A DNA stretch of 38,301 nt from Phycisphaeraceae bacterium (GTDB lineage Bacteria; Planctomycetota; Phycisphaerae; Phycisphaerales; Phycisphaeraceae). Positions 30,779-38,193 of this stretch are shown piece by piece. Position 1 is the first letter of the stretch. The number at the start of each line of letters is the position of its first letter. Both the position numbers and the translations under genes were made by a program. The stretch is taken from assembly GCA_002686995.1 (NCBI GenBank), contig NYZC01000296.1:1-38301 (forward strand), given 5' to 3'. Below the pieces are notes generated by a model. That model worked only from the letters and a program-made list of their open reading frames with translations. It ran no database searches and was not told the DNA's origin.

Positions 30779-32653
30779 TCAGGAATCGGAAACTCTTCTC
30801 TCGATCCAGGGGGGCGGGTCGATGCCTGCCGACTCCAGGTCGAGCTCCCAGTATACGGCTCCATCCTCTTCGCGCGTCGGCGCAAAACCGTGGCGCTCGT
30901 AGACGTCGCGCGCCGGCGCGTTCTTCTTCGTCGGCCGATACCAGCCGCCGAGACGTTTCGCACCGGCTGCACGGGCGCGCTCGACGATCGTCGCGAGCAT
31001 CGCGGTCTCGACGGTGCGCCCGATGACGCGGCAGCTCATCAGGAACGTGTCGAGATCCCAGCGATCACCGTCGTGCCGCGCGATCACCACGCCGATCACG
31101 CCGTTGTCGCCGAAGCGGTCGACGAGTCGCTGCCAGCAGACGTGGCACGCCGGGTCGGACTCGAGGCCCGCGATCTCCTGCTCGCTGTAGCGCCGGGTCG
31201 TCAGGTTGAACTGGTTGGTCTTCTGCGTGAGCTGCGCCACCCGCGCCCGCGTACGCCCGTCCGCGGCGCCGATCTCGAGCACCATCTCCAGCGAACGGTA
31301 GAAATCGTCGAGCGACGCCGACTGCGCCCGCGACGCGTCGCGGGCGCGCTGCTGGGCGTACATCTGGCCGCGACGTCGATCGTCCTCCGACTGCGCGAGC
31401 ACCTGCAGCGCGGGGTGCCGGCTCACCGCGGACGCGAACGCCATCGGATCATCGGGCAGATCGATCACCGTCACCTCCGGAAGCTGCTCCCGGACCAGCT
31501 GTCGCTCGACGGGGTTGTCGTCAAGGAACGCCAGCGCGTCGACGCCGATGTTCAGCTCGGCCGCGATCTCGCGGAGATTCAGCGACTTGTCGCGCCAGTC
31601 GATCCGCAGGGCGGCGAAGTGCTCGGGGCGCAGGAGCATGTCCGGGTGATCGGCGAGCACCTCCATCGCGTCTTCGTGGTTGTTCTTGCTGGCCACCGCG
31701 AGAATGACGCCGCGGCGGTAGAGATCGAGCACGGCGCGCTGCACCGCGCGGAACGCGGCGCCCGGGTACTCGATGCCCATCTCGATGCCATCGGCCCCGT
31801 CCTCGCCGACCACGCCCTTCCACAGCGTGTTGTCGAGGTCGCAGACCAGCGCCTTGCAGGCACGGCCCGCAAGCGGGACCACGTAGCGCAGCCACTCGTC
31901 GGCGAGGTGCGCCAGCTGCGCGGCCGCCACCGGCATGCGCATCGTCAGCCACTTGCGCTCGTCGTACCAGTGATCGCGCCCGCACCGCGCGATCAGGCCG
32001 TCGTAGTCGAGCACGAAGACGCCCGCGCGCTCCGCGGCGATCTCCCGAAGCCGCTGGTTGATGCGTCGGATCGCACCGCCCTGCCCGGCGTCGTCCTGGC
32101 CGTCGAGCACGCCGCGCACCGGCCACGGCGGCATCTCGAGCCCGTGCACGACGAGATGGGCGCTGCTGTGGCTGCGAAACGCGTCGATCCACGACTGGAA
32201 GCTCGACACGGTCCTGTCGATCCAGTCCTCGACCTGCCCCGCCTCCTGGTCCGCGAACTGCGACCAGAGTCCCGGCGCCACGTCGCGCGTCTGCACCGCG
32301 AGTATCACGAGGTTCGGGTCGTACCCGTACAGTGCGCTGCCGGGGTCGAGGATCTCCTGCACGTAGGCGTTGAACTCGCCCACCTGCACCTGCGCGTCGA
32401 TGCCCGCGGAAAGGGCGCCCGCCCTCAGCAGCGGCGCCGCCGCCTCGACGGTGAACGAGCGCGCCAGGGCGACGCGCATCACCGGCAGGTCGAGGCGCTC
32501 GCGCAACTTCTCGAATCGCGACAGGACGAAACCCGCCGCCGCCGGCCCGGGCTCTTCGCGCCAGAGCCCGCGCAGCCCGGCCGCCGCGCCGGCTTCGTCG
32601 CCCTCGGCGATCAGTCGGTCGATGCGGACTCGCGAAGTTTCGTCGGCGGTCAT
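30779..32653 (-). CDS. FkbH-like HAD-IIIC protein (glyceryl-ACP synthase type)
   Basis: 624 residues. An N-terminal SGNH-like region spans about 50-260, with residues 210-262 (VFVLDYDGLIARCG, then WYDERKWLTMRMP) as in FkbH relatives. The HAD catalytic motif is ALVCDLDNTLWKGVVGEDG, with Asp272 and Asp274. LAVASKNNHEDAMEVL near 312 is motif II, and ALAFLDDNPVERQLVREQLP near 362 is motif IV. The C-terminal part from about 450 is GNAT-like (RVAQLTQKTNQFNLTTRRYS). Known family members load a glyceryl group from 1,3-bisphosphoglycerate onto an ACP. The ACP gene is next on the same strand, which fits. Here it may supply a glyceryl-type decoration for the polysaccharide (inference). Confidence 0.92.
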   Translation of the reverse strand: MTADETSRVRIDRLIAEGDEAGAAAGLRGLWREEPGPAAAGFVLSRFEKLRERLDLPVMRVALARSFTVEAAAPLLRAGALSAGIDAQVQVGEFNAYVQEILDPGSALYGYDPNLVILAVQTRDVAPGLWSQFADQEAGQVEDWIDRTVSSFQSWIDAFRSHSSAHLVVHGLEMPPWPVRGVLDGQDDAGQGGAIRRINQRLREIAAERAGVFVLDYDGLIARCGRDHWYDERKWLTMRMPVAAAQLAHLADEWLRYVVPLAGRACKALVCDLDNTLWKGVVGEDGADGIEMGIEYPGAAFRAVQRAVLDLYRRGVILAVASKNNHEDAMEVLADHPDMLLRPEHFAALRIDWRDKSLNLREIAAELNIGVDALAFLDDNPVERQLVREQLPEVTVIDLPDDPMAFASAVSRHPALQVLAQSEDDRRRGQMYAQQRARDASRAQSASLDDFYRSLEMVLEIGAADGRTRARVAQLTQKTNQFNLTTRRYSEQEIAGLESDPACHVCWQRLVDRFGDNGVIGVVIARHDGDRWDLDTFLMSCRVIGRTVETAMLATIVERARAAGAKRLGGWYRPTKKNAPARDVYERHGFAPTREEDGAVYWELDLESAGIDPPPWIERRVSDS

Positions 32654-32674
32654 GGGTCGGGTGTCAGTGTTCGG

Positions 32675-32689
32675 TCCGCCTTCGGCGGA
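32675..32689. repeat. Perfect short hairpin between glycosyltransferase and FkbH-like gene
   Basis: TCCGCC-TTC-GGCGGA forms a 6-bp stem with a 3-nt loop. It is followed by a few TTCGCTTCG-type words up to about 32720. The gap 32654-32824 has no gene. There is no T-tract, so a terminator role is uncertain. Confidence 0.5.
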
Positions 32690-32824
32690 TCTTCGTTTCG
32701 CTTCGCATCGCTTCGATGTTCGGGTCTCCGGTTGAGCGATGCATCCAGTATCGGGATCCGGCCGTCCGCCTGCATCCGAGTCGTCCGCCCATTGCCCTCT
32801 GTCTTCCGTCCTTTGAACACCCCC

Positions 32825-34048
32825 TCAGGCAAACGCCTCGTCCATCACGTCGGCGAACTCGTGACAGAGCGCTTCGGCGCCCAGGCGCCCGCGAATGATC
32901 GCGCGGGCACGGACGCCCATCTCGCGCAACTCCTGCGGATCGGTCTTCAGGATCTGCTCCACCGTCTCGACGACGGCGTCGACGTCGCCGAACGGCACGT
33001 GCCAGCCGATCCGGTCGGCCTCGAGCAGATCCGAGACGTGCGACGGGCTCGGGCCCAGGAACAGGATCGGACGCTGCACCGTCATCGCCCCGTACACCTT
33101 GCAGGGATGGACGATGCCGACGACCTCGTCGACCATCGTCACCGCGTGCACGTCCGCGGCGGACAGGGAGTACTTCAGCGTCTCCAGCGGCTGGTACGGC
33201 AGCGCGATGACGTTGCGCGGCGCGTGCTTCTCGATCGTCTCCTTCACGTCGTTCATGCCGAAGCCGCCGCCGATGAACATGAACCGCAGCCGCTCGTGAT
33301 CCTGCAGGCGCAGGGCCGCCTCGAGCAGCGGCGTCACCGGCGTCGTCAGGCCCATGTTGCCGCTGTACATGATGACGAAGCGGTCGTCGATGCCGTGCTC
33401 GCGCCGGAACGGGTTGTCCGCGTGCTCGACGACGTCGAGATGGTCCTCGTGCGGCCACGGCGGAATGATCTTCATCTTGTCCCGCACGTCGACCTTCGCG
33501 ACGAGGCGCTGCGACATGAACCGGTCCAGGGTGACCACCCGCGAGGATCGGCTCAGCAGGCGGCGATTGAGCCACGTGAGCAGGCGGACCGACATCGACT
33601 TCTCGGTGGCCCAGCCCAGCGTGAGGATCTGGTCGGGATTGATGTCCATCGCCCAGAACGCGATCGGACAGCCGCGCAGGCGCGAGATCGTCAGGGCGGC
33701 CATCGCGCAGATCGGCGGAGACGTGCTGAACAGCACGCCGCCCAGGCGCCGCGTGAACACGCCGCGCAGGATGCATTGGAAGATGAACAGCATCGCGGCC
33801 AGCATCCGCAGCTTGAGCCACTTCTTGCCGAAGCTGGAAAGGGGCAGGCGGCGAATCTCGACGCCGTCGAGGTTCTCCCGCGTCCGATAACGCACCGACG
33901 CGTCGTCGTACCCGCGATTGGACGTGTACACGACCACCCGGTGCCCGCGCCGCGCCATCGACGCGGCGGCATCGTGCATGTGCTGACCGACGCTTGCCGG
34001 ATCGGGCACGTACACCTGGCTCAGTACAAGTATCGTCTTGTCGCGCAT
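32825..34048 (-). CDS. GT4-family glycosyltransferase, WbuB-like
   Basis: 407 residues from the ATG at 34048; a GTG directly before it is the alternative. The N-terminus ILVLSQVYVPDPASVGQHMH and the central PICAMAALTISRLRGCPIAFWAMDINPDQ at about 113-143 are typical of WbuB-type transferases that attach amino- or deoxy-sugars such as L-FucNAc. VIMYSGNMGLTTPVTPLLEA near 232 is the donor-domain hinge. VGIVHPCKVYGAMTVQRPIL near 318 replaces the standard E-x7-E. With the fucose-pathway genes next upstream it may use GDP-fucose or a related donor (inference). Its start codon abuts a GAGTAAC tandem array. Confidence 0.88.
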   Translation of the reverse strand: MRDKTILVLSQVYVPDPASVGQHMHDAAASMARRGHRVVVYTSNRGYDDASVRYRTRENLDGVEIRRLPLSSFGKKWLKLRMLAAMLFIFQCILRGVFTRRLGGVLFSTSPPICAMAALTISRLRGCPIAFWAMDINPDQILTLGWATEKSMSVRLLTWLNRRLLSRSSRVVTLDRFMSQRLVAKVDVRDKMKIIPPWPHEDHLDVVEHADNPFRREHGIDDRFVIMYSGNMGLTTPVTPLLEAALRLQDHERLRFMFIGGGFGMNDVKETIEKHAPRNVIALPYQPLETLKYSLSAADVHAVTMVDEVVGIVHPCKVYGAMTVQRPILFLGPSPSHVSDLLEADRIGWHVPFGDVDAVVETVEQILKTDPQELREMGVRARAIIRGRLGAEALCHEFADVMDEAFA

Positions 34049-34049
34049 C

Positions 34050-34170
34050 ACGAGTAACGAGTAACGAGTAACGAGTAACGAGCAGCAAGTATCGAGTAAC
34101 CAGCCGCTACTCGCTACCTGCTATCCGCTACGCGCTACTCGTTACCTGCTCCCTGCTACTTGCTCGCTAC
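34050..34170. repeat. 7-bp word array in inverted halves (GAGTAAC / CTACTCG)
   Basis: The left half at 34050-34105 is built of GAGTAAC and related words. The right half at 34107-34170 is made of CTACTCG, CTACCTG, CTATCCG and CTACTTG words, roughly the reverse complement. A few bases (AGCCG) separate the halves. The right half runs into the last codons of the epimerase gene, supplying its VASK end and stop. Confidence 0.9.
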
Positions 34171-35145
34171 GCCGTACTTGGCCATGTACTGGTCGTAGAT
34201 CCAGGCGTAGGTCTTCTCCATGCCGTCGCGCAGCCTGGTCTCCGGCGCCCAGTCGAGGTATTGCTTGATCTTCGTGTTGTCGCTGTTGCGCCCGTTGACG
34301 CCCTTCGGCGCGTCGAGCTTGTAGTTGCGCTCGAGCTTGACGCCCGCGATGTCCTCGACGATGTCGACGAGCCCGTTGATCGTGACCAGCTCGTTCGAGC
34401 CCAGGTTGATCGGCTCGGGCACCTCGTTGTCCATGATCAGGTTGATGCCGTTGATGCAGTCGTCGATCCACATGAAGCTTCGGGTCTGCTTGCCGTCGCC
34501 CCAGATCTCGATCTCGTGCTTCTTGCTTTCCAGCGCCGAGATGACCTTGCGGCAGATCGCCGCGGGCGCCTTCTCGCGCCCGCCGTCCCACGTGCCCTCC
34601 GGGCCGTAGACGTTGTGGAAGCGCGCGACGCGCGTGTACATGCCGAAGTCCTCGGAGAAATGGCGGCACATCCGCTCGCTGAACAGCTTCTCCCAGCCGT
34701 AGCCGTCCTCGGCCATGGCGGGATACGCGTCCGCCTCCTTGAGCGGCACGACGTCTTCGTCGCGCTGCTTGTCCGCGTTGTAGACGCACGCCGACGAGGC
34801 ATAGAAGAACCGTTCGACGCCCGACTGCCGCGCGGCCTCGAGCAAGTGGGTGTTGATGAGCACCGAGAGCATGCACAGGGCCTTGTTGTTCTCGATGAAC
34901 CCCATGCCGCCCATGTCGGCCGCCAGGTTGTAGACGCGTGACGCGCCCTTGCAGGCTTCGAGGCACGCGCCCATGTCCTTGAGGTCGGCCTGGACGTTCT
35001 CGACGTCGTCGAAAACCTGGTACCACTCGTCGAACGGCTTGATGTCGACGGCGCGAATCCTGCAGCCGCCGCGGTTGCGAAAGTACGAGACGAGGTGGCC
35101 GCCGATAAAGCCGCCGCCCCCGGGCACTAAGATCAGTTCATCCAT
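34156..35145 (-). CDS. GDP-mannose 3,5-epimerase-like sugar-nucleotide epimerase
   Basis: 329 residues, an extended SDR enzyme. The NAD loop is VPGGGGFIGGHLVSYF near 7-22. NLAADMGGMGFIENNKA near 73, FFYASSACVYN near 113 with the Cys of the epimerase active site, and GYGWEKLFSERMCRHF near 147 with Tyr and Lys follow. VYGPEGTWDGGREKAPAAICRK near 180 closely matches plant-type GDP-mannose 3,5-epimerase, including the REKAP Lys. GKQTRSFMWIDDC near 219 is also shared. That enzyme makes GDP-L-galactose from GDP-mannose. Other NDP-sugar epimerases share this fold, so product identity is inferred. The C-terminal few residues are repeat-encoded. Confidence 0.85.
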   Translation of the reverse strand: MDELILVPGGGGFIGGHLVSYFRNRGGCRIRAVDIKPFDEWYQVFDDVENVQADLKDMGACLEACKGASRVYNLAADMGGMGFIENNKALCMLSVLINTHLLEAARQSGVERFFYASSACVYNADKQRDEDVVPLKEADAYPAMAEDGYGWEKLFSERMCRHFSEDFGMYTRVARFHNVYGPEGTWDGGREKAPAAICRKVISALESKKHEIEIWGDGKQTRSFMWIDDCINGINLIMDNEVPEPINLGSNELVTINGLVDIVEDIAGVKLERNYKLDAPKGVNGRNSDNTKIKQYLDWAPETRLRDGMEKTYAWIYDQYMAKYGVASK

Positions 35146-35244
35146 CGATCCGTTCTCCTGTCCGCATCCGTCAGGTCATCGACCATTTGGCCGCGGACAT
35201 GCAGGTTCATCAATCCCCGACGGCCGGGGCCATTCACTTCTCCG

Positions 35245-35301
35245 CCACGTAGCGTCACGTAGCGTCACATAGCTTCACGTAGAGCCGCGTAGAGCCGCGG
35301 A
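35245..35301. repeat. 10-bp word array (CACGTAGCGT)
   Basis: Five successive units, CACGTAGCGT twice, then CACATAGCTT, CACGTAGAGC and CGCGTAGAGC, ending in CGCGGA. It lies in the 266-bp gap between the GDP-fucose synthase and epimerase genes, upstream of the epimerase start. The same gap has a perfect minus-strand TATAAT at 35349-35344 and a GGGGCC-CGAC-GGCCCC hairpin at 35380-35395. Confidence 0.85.
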
Positions 35302-35343
35302 GGTATCGGACCGGCCACCACCTGCCGATCGTCCGACCGCGGG

Positions 35344-35349
35344 ATTATA
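35344..35349 (-). promoter_or_regulatory. Candidate -10 box (TATAAT) upstream of the epimerase
   Basis: A perfect TATAAT on the minus strand, about 195 bp before the epimerase ATG at 35145. I see no matching -35 box. Transcription from here would read through the 10-bp word array into the epimerase gene. Confidence 0.3.
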
Positions 35350-35379
35350 TCACCATGGACCCGCGAATTCCGTTCGCAC

Positions 35380-35395
35380 GGGGCCCGACGGCCCC
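35380..35395. repeat. GGGGCC/GGCCCC hairpin after GDP-fucose synthase
   Basis: GGGGCC-CGAC-GGCCCC is a perfect 6-bp hairpin 16 bp downstream of the GDP-fucose synthase stop. The sequence GACGGCCCCGATGCCGG continues like the second hairpin of the two-hairpin repeat family. It could be an RNA 3'-end structure, but it has no T-tract. Confidence 0.5.
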
Positions 35396-35411
35396 GATGC
35401 CGGTCCGGACC

Positions 35412-36371
35412 TCACGAGCCGTACGTGACCTCGCGCAATTCGGACTGCGACCGGTACCAGTCGACCGTGCTTTGCAGCCCCTCGTCGAGGCCGGTCCCGG
35501 CGGACCATCCGAGCAGATCCCGGGCGCGCCCGACATCGAGGCTGCGGCGCTGCTGCCCGTCCGGCTGGTCCGTGTCCCATTCGAGGGTGCCTTCGAACCC
35601 GCACATCCGGGCGATCCGCTCGGCCAGGTCGCGAATCACCACCTCCTCGCCGGTGCCGAGATTGATCGGCGTCGGCTCGTCCATGCGCTCGGCGGCGGCG
35701 ACCACGCCGTCGGCCGCGTCGTCGACATAGAGGAACTCCCGCGAGGCCCGGCCCGTCCCCCAGCACGTCACCGACGACGCGCCGCGCTCGACGGCCTCGT
35801 GGCACTTGCGGATCAGCGCCGGCACGACGTGGCTCGTGTGCAGGTCGAAGTTGTCGCCCGGGCCGTAGAGGTTGATGGGCACGACGATCGCCGAGCGCAT
35901 CCCGTACTCACGTCGATAACCGTCGAGCATGACGAACTGCGCCCGCTTGGCGATCCCGTACGGCGCGTTCGTCGGCTCCGGATAGCCGTTCCAGATGTCC
36001 TCTTCGCGAAACGGCACCGGCGTGTCCTGGGGGTACGCGCAGACCGTGCCGACCTGCACGAACTTGCGCACGCCGCGGCGGCGGCCGTGCTCGATCAGGT
36101 GCATCCCCATCGCCATGTTGGCGAAGAAGAAGCGACCGGGGTGATCACGGTTGGCGCCGATGCCGCCCACCTCGGCGGCGAGGTTGATCACGACGTCCGG
36201 CTTCAGCTCGTCGTACATCCGCGCCACGTCCTGCTCGCGCGTGAGGTCATAGTCACGCCGGCGGACCACGTCGAGCCGCGCCGGACCGCGCTCGGCAAGC
36301 CGCCGACACACGGCGCCGCCGAGAAAGCCGCCGCCGCCGGGCACGCACACTCTCAGGGAGGACCATTCCAC
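35412..36371 (-). CDS. fcl: GDP-L-fucose synthase
   Basis: 319 residues, standard length. VPGGGGFLGGAVCRRLA near 10-26 binds NADP. PDVVINLAAEVGGIGANRDHPG near 58-79 is diagnostic of GDP-fucose synthase (WcaG/Fcl). FVQVGTVCAYPQ near 104 holds the active-site Cys; the usual Ser before it is Thr. APYGIAKRAQ near 136 gives Tyr-x3-Lys, and LHTSHVVPALIRK near 177 provides the catalytic His. GTGRASREFLYVDDAADGV near 205 is also typical. It performs the 3,5-epimerisation and 4-reduction that yield GDP-L-fucose, using the product of the neighbouring Gmd. The two genes are on the same strand with a 110-bp repeat-filled gap. Confidence 0.93.
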   Translation of the reverse strand: MEWSSLRVCVPGGGGFLGGAVCRRLAERGPARLDVVRRRDYDLTREQDVARMYDELKPDVVINLAAEVGGIGANRDHPGRFFFANMAMGMHLIEHGRRRGVRKFVQVGTVCAYPQDTPVPFREEDIWNGYPEPTNAPYGIAKRAQFVMLDGYRREYGMRSAIVVPINLYGPGDNFDLHTSHVVPALIRKCHEAVERGASSVTCWGTGRASREFLYVDDAADGVVAAAERMDEPTPINLGTGEEVVIRDLAERIARMCGFEGTLEWDTDQPDGQQRRSLDVGRARDLLGWSAGTGLDEGLQSTVDWYRSQSELREVTYGS

Positions 36372-36388
36372 GTCGCCAGATTACCCCA

Positions 36389-36460
36389 ACACCCATCCAC
36401 CCATCCACCCATCACCCAATCACCCATCACCCAATCACCCAATCACCCAATCACCCACCG
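36389..36460. repeat. 8- to 9-bp tandem array (CACCCATC / CACCCAAT)
   Basis: Tandem CACCCATC and CACCCAAT units in the gap between gmd and fcl. The word is the same as in the array at the start of the window, about 36 kb away. Confidence 0.92.
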
Positions 36461-36481
36461 CCGGCGCAGCCGGCGCCCTGC

Positions 36482-37534
36482 TCAATTCGGCCGGCCGTTC
36501 TGGCCCGAGTCGATGCAGCCGGCGCCGCCGAGGACGCGCTCGCGGGAGGCGAGCTCCATGTCGTGATCGACCATCATCTTCACGAGTTGCTCGAAGTCGA
36601 CCCTCGGCGACCAGCCCAGCTGCTCGCGGGCGCGCGTCGCGTCACCGATCAGCAGGTCGACCTCGGCGGGGCGCAGGTATCGGGGGTCGGATTCCACGAA
36701 CTGCTGCCAGTCGAGTCCGGCGTGACCGAAGGCAAGTTCCAGGAACCGCCGGACCGTGTGCGTCTGCCCCGTCGCGACGACGTAGTCGTCCGGCTCGTCC
36801 TGCTGCAGCATCAGCCACATCGCCTCGACGTAGTCGCCAGCGAATCCCCAGTCGCGCTTCGCGTCGAGGTTGCCCAGATAGAGCTTCTTCTGAATGCCGT
36901 GACGGATGCGGCCCACCGCGCGCGTGATCTTGCGCGTGACGAACGTCTCGCCGCGCCGAGGGGACTCGTGGTTGAACAGGATGCCGTTCGTCGCGTGCAG
37001 GCCGTAGGCCTCGCGGTAGTTGACGGTCATCCAGGAGGCGTACACCTTCGACACCGCGTAGGGGCTTCGCGGGTGGAACGGCGTGCGCTCCGACTGCGGC
37101 GTCTCGGCCACCTTGCCGTACATCTCGCTGCTCGACGCCTGGTAGAACCGGACCGGAGCGCCCCGCGCCTGCTCGTACTCGCGCACCGCGTCCAGCAGCC
37201 GCAGCGCGCCGAGGGCGACGATATCGGACGTGTAAATGGGCATGTCGAAGCTCACCCGCACGTGCGACTGGGCGCCGAGGTTGTAGATCTCGTCGGGCTG
37301 CACTTCGTCCAGGACGTGCCGCAGGCAGTTCGAGTCGGCGAGGTCGCCGAAATGCAGCCGGATCGGCACGCCCACCTGGTGCGGATCGAGGTAGAGGTGG
37401 TCGATCCGGTCGGTGTTGAACGAACTGGACCGGCGGATGATGCCGTGGACCTCGTAGCCCTTCCCGACGAGGAACTCGGCGAGGTAGCTTCCGTCCTGGC
37501 CCGTAATGCCCGTGATCAGAGCGCTGCTCGCCAA
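36482..37534 (-). CDS. gmd: GDP-mannose 4,6-dehydratase
   Basis: 350 residues, typical for Gmd. The NADP loop [18 protein letters not shown] near 5-22 and the following [19 protein letters not shown] are near-invariant. [18 protein letters not shown] near 83 and [18 protein letters not shown] near 129 carry the active-site Ser/Thr and Glu. [20 protein letters not shown] near 152 gives Tyr-x3-Lys. [20 protein letters not shown] near 185 and [22 protein letters not shown] near 216 are also characteristic. It converts GDP-D-mannose to GDP-4-keto-6-deoxymannose, the precursor of GDP-L-fucose and other deoxyhexoses. It is the first gene of the minus-strand GDP-mannose group; no clear promoter is visible immediately upstream. 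Confidence 0.97.
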   Translation of the reverse strand: MASSALITGITGQDGSYLAEFLVGKGYEVHGIIRRSSSFNTDRIDHLYLDPHQVGVPIRLHFGDLADSNCLRHVLDEVQPDEIYNLGAQSHVRVSFDMPIYTSDIVALGALRLLDAVREYEQARGAPVRFYQASSSEMYGKVAETPQSERTPFHPRSPYAVSKVYASWMTVNYREAYGLHATNGILFNHESPRRGETFVTRKITRAVGRIRHGIQKKLYLGNLDAKRDWGFAGDYVEAMWLMLQQDEPDDYVVATGQTHTVRRFLELAFGHAGLDWQQFVESDPRYLRPAEVDLLIGDATRAREQLGWSPRVDFEQLVKMMVDHDMELASRERVLGGAGCIDSGQNGRPN

Positions 37535-37759
37535 CTGAAGCCTCCCTGCCCGGTCGACGCGCCGGACTCTCGATCATCGACCGGGCACGGCCCGTGACTG
37601 GAACCCTGCGCGGCTATAGGACCCTGGAGGATCCCGCCGACGTACTGGCGACGTCTTGGTTACGAGGAATCGAACTGGAAATCCGATCGGGAGGGGGTGC
37701 CTTCGAGTGCGAAGTCCGCGCGCGAACGTGTTGGCTCGGGATGATTTCTCCGCGGGCCT

Positions 37760-37783
37760 CTGAAGTCTGGCGACTTCAGCTAC
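37760..37783 (+). repeat. AGTCTGGCGACT hairpin repeat, solo copy
   Basis: CTGAAGTC-TGGC-GACTTCAG, a perfect 8-bp stem followed by CTAC. Compared with the copy at 13285, one stem pair has changed on both sides (CCG/CGG to CTG/CAG), so pairing is kept. Confidence 0.82.
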
Positions 37784-37906
37784 TGGGCCGGGGCAAGGCA
37801 GGAATCGGAAAACGGCGTCAGACCGGCCAGATCCCGTTCTTCGGAATCCGTCGCGGTTGTAAACCGCTGGATCGTTGCGACTTGCGGGCGGAGCGGGTCG
37901 CCGGAA

Positions 37907-37935
37907 TTGGCCGGCCGCCGCGGCCGTTATATACT
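37907..37935 (+). promoter_or_regulatory. Candidate sigma-70-type promoter for the 38194 gene
   Basis: TTGGCC at 37907-37912 and TATACT at 37930-37935 are separated by exactly 17 bp, in an AT-rich pocket of GC-rich DNA. It would give a leader of about 250 nt before the ATG at 38194. The rest of 37535-38193 shows no gene. Confidence 0.55.
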
Positions 37936-37998
37936 TAACCGTTCCGCCTGCGGACCGGATCGGCGCAAACGATGCCGACCGCACGACACGACCCCCAA

Positions 37999-38017
37999 GG
38001 GGCGGTTTTTCTGCCCC
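37999..38017 (+). repeat. Leader hairpin with T5 loop
   Basis: GGGGCGG-TTTTT-CTGCCCC, a 7-bp stem including one G-T pair. It lies within the putative leader of the 38194 gene. Role unknown; the T-run is in the loop, so it is not a standard terminator. Confidence 0.4.
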
Positions 38018-38193
38018 CGGCGGCGGGTCCGGGCGGGATTCCGGGCTAGACTTGCTGAACCCGGCGGCGCGGATCGCCGGTACGACGGGAGGGTTCCGGT
38101 CAAGCTGGTGGCATCGCCGGAACTGGTGGAACCTCACACACACGCGGACGACCGCGGGAAACCCGGGAAACAGCCTCCTTGGGAAGGAACAGC

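Noticed and set aside
30890..34057. Plus-strand open frame of 1055 codons opposite FkbH-like and glycosyltransferase genes
   Set aside because: Product rich in Arg, His, Val and Asp with no domain; both minus-strand genes beneath it have complete motifs.
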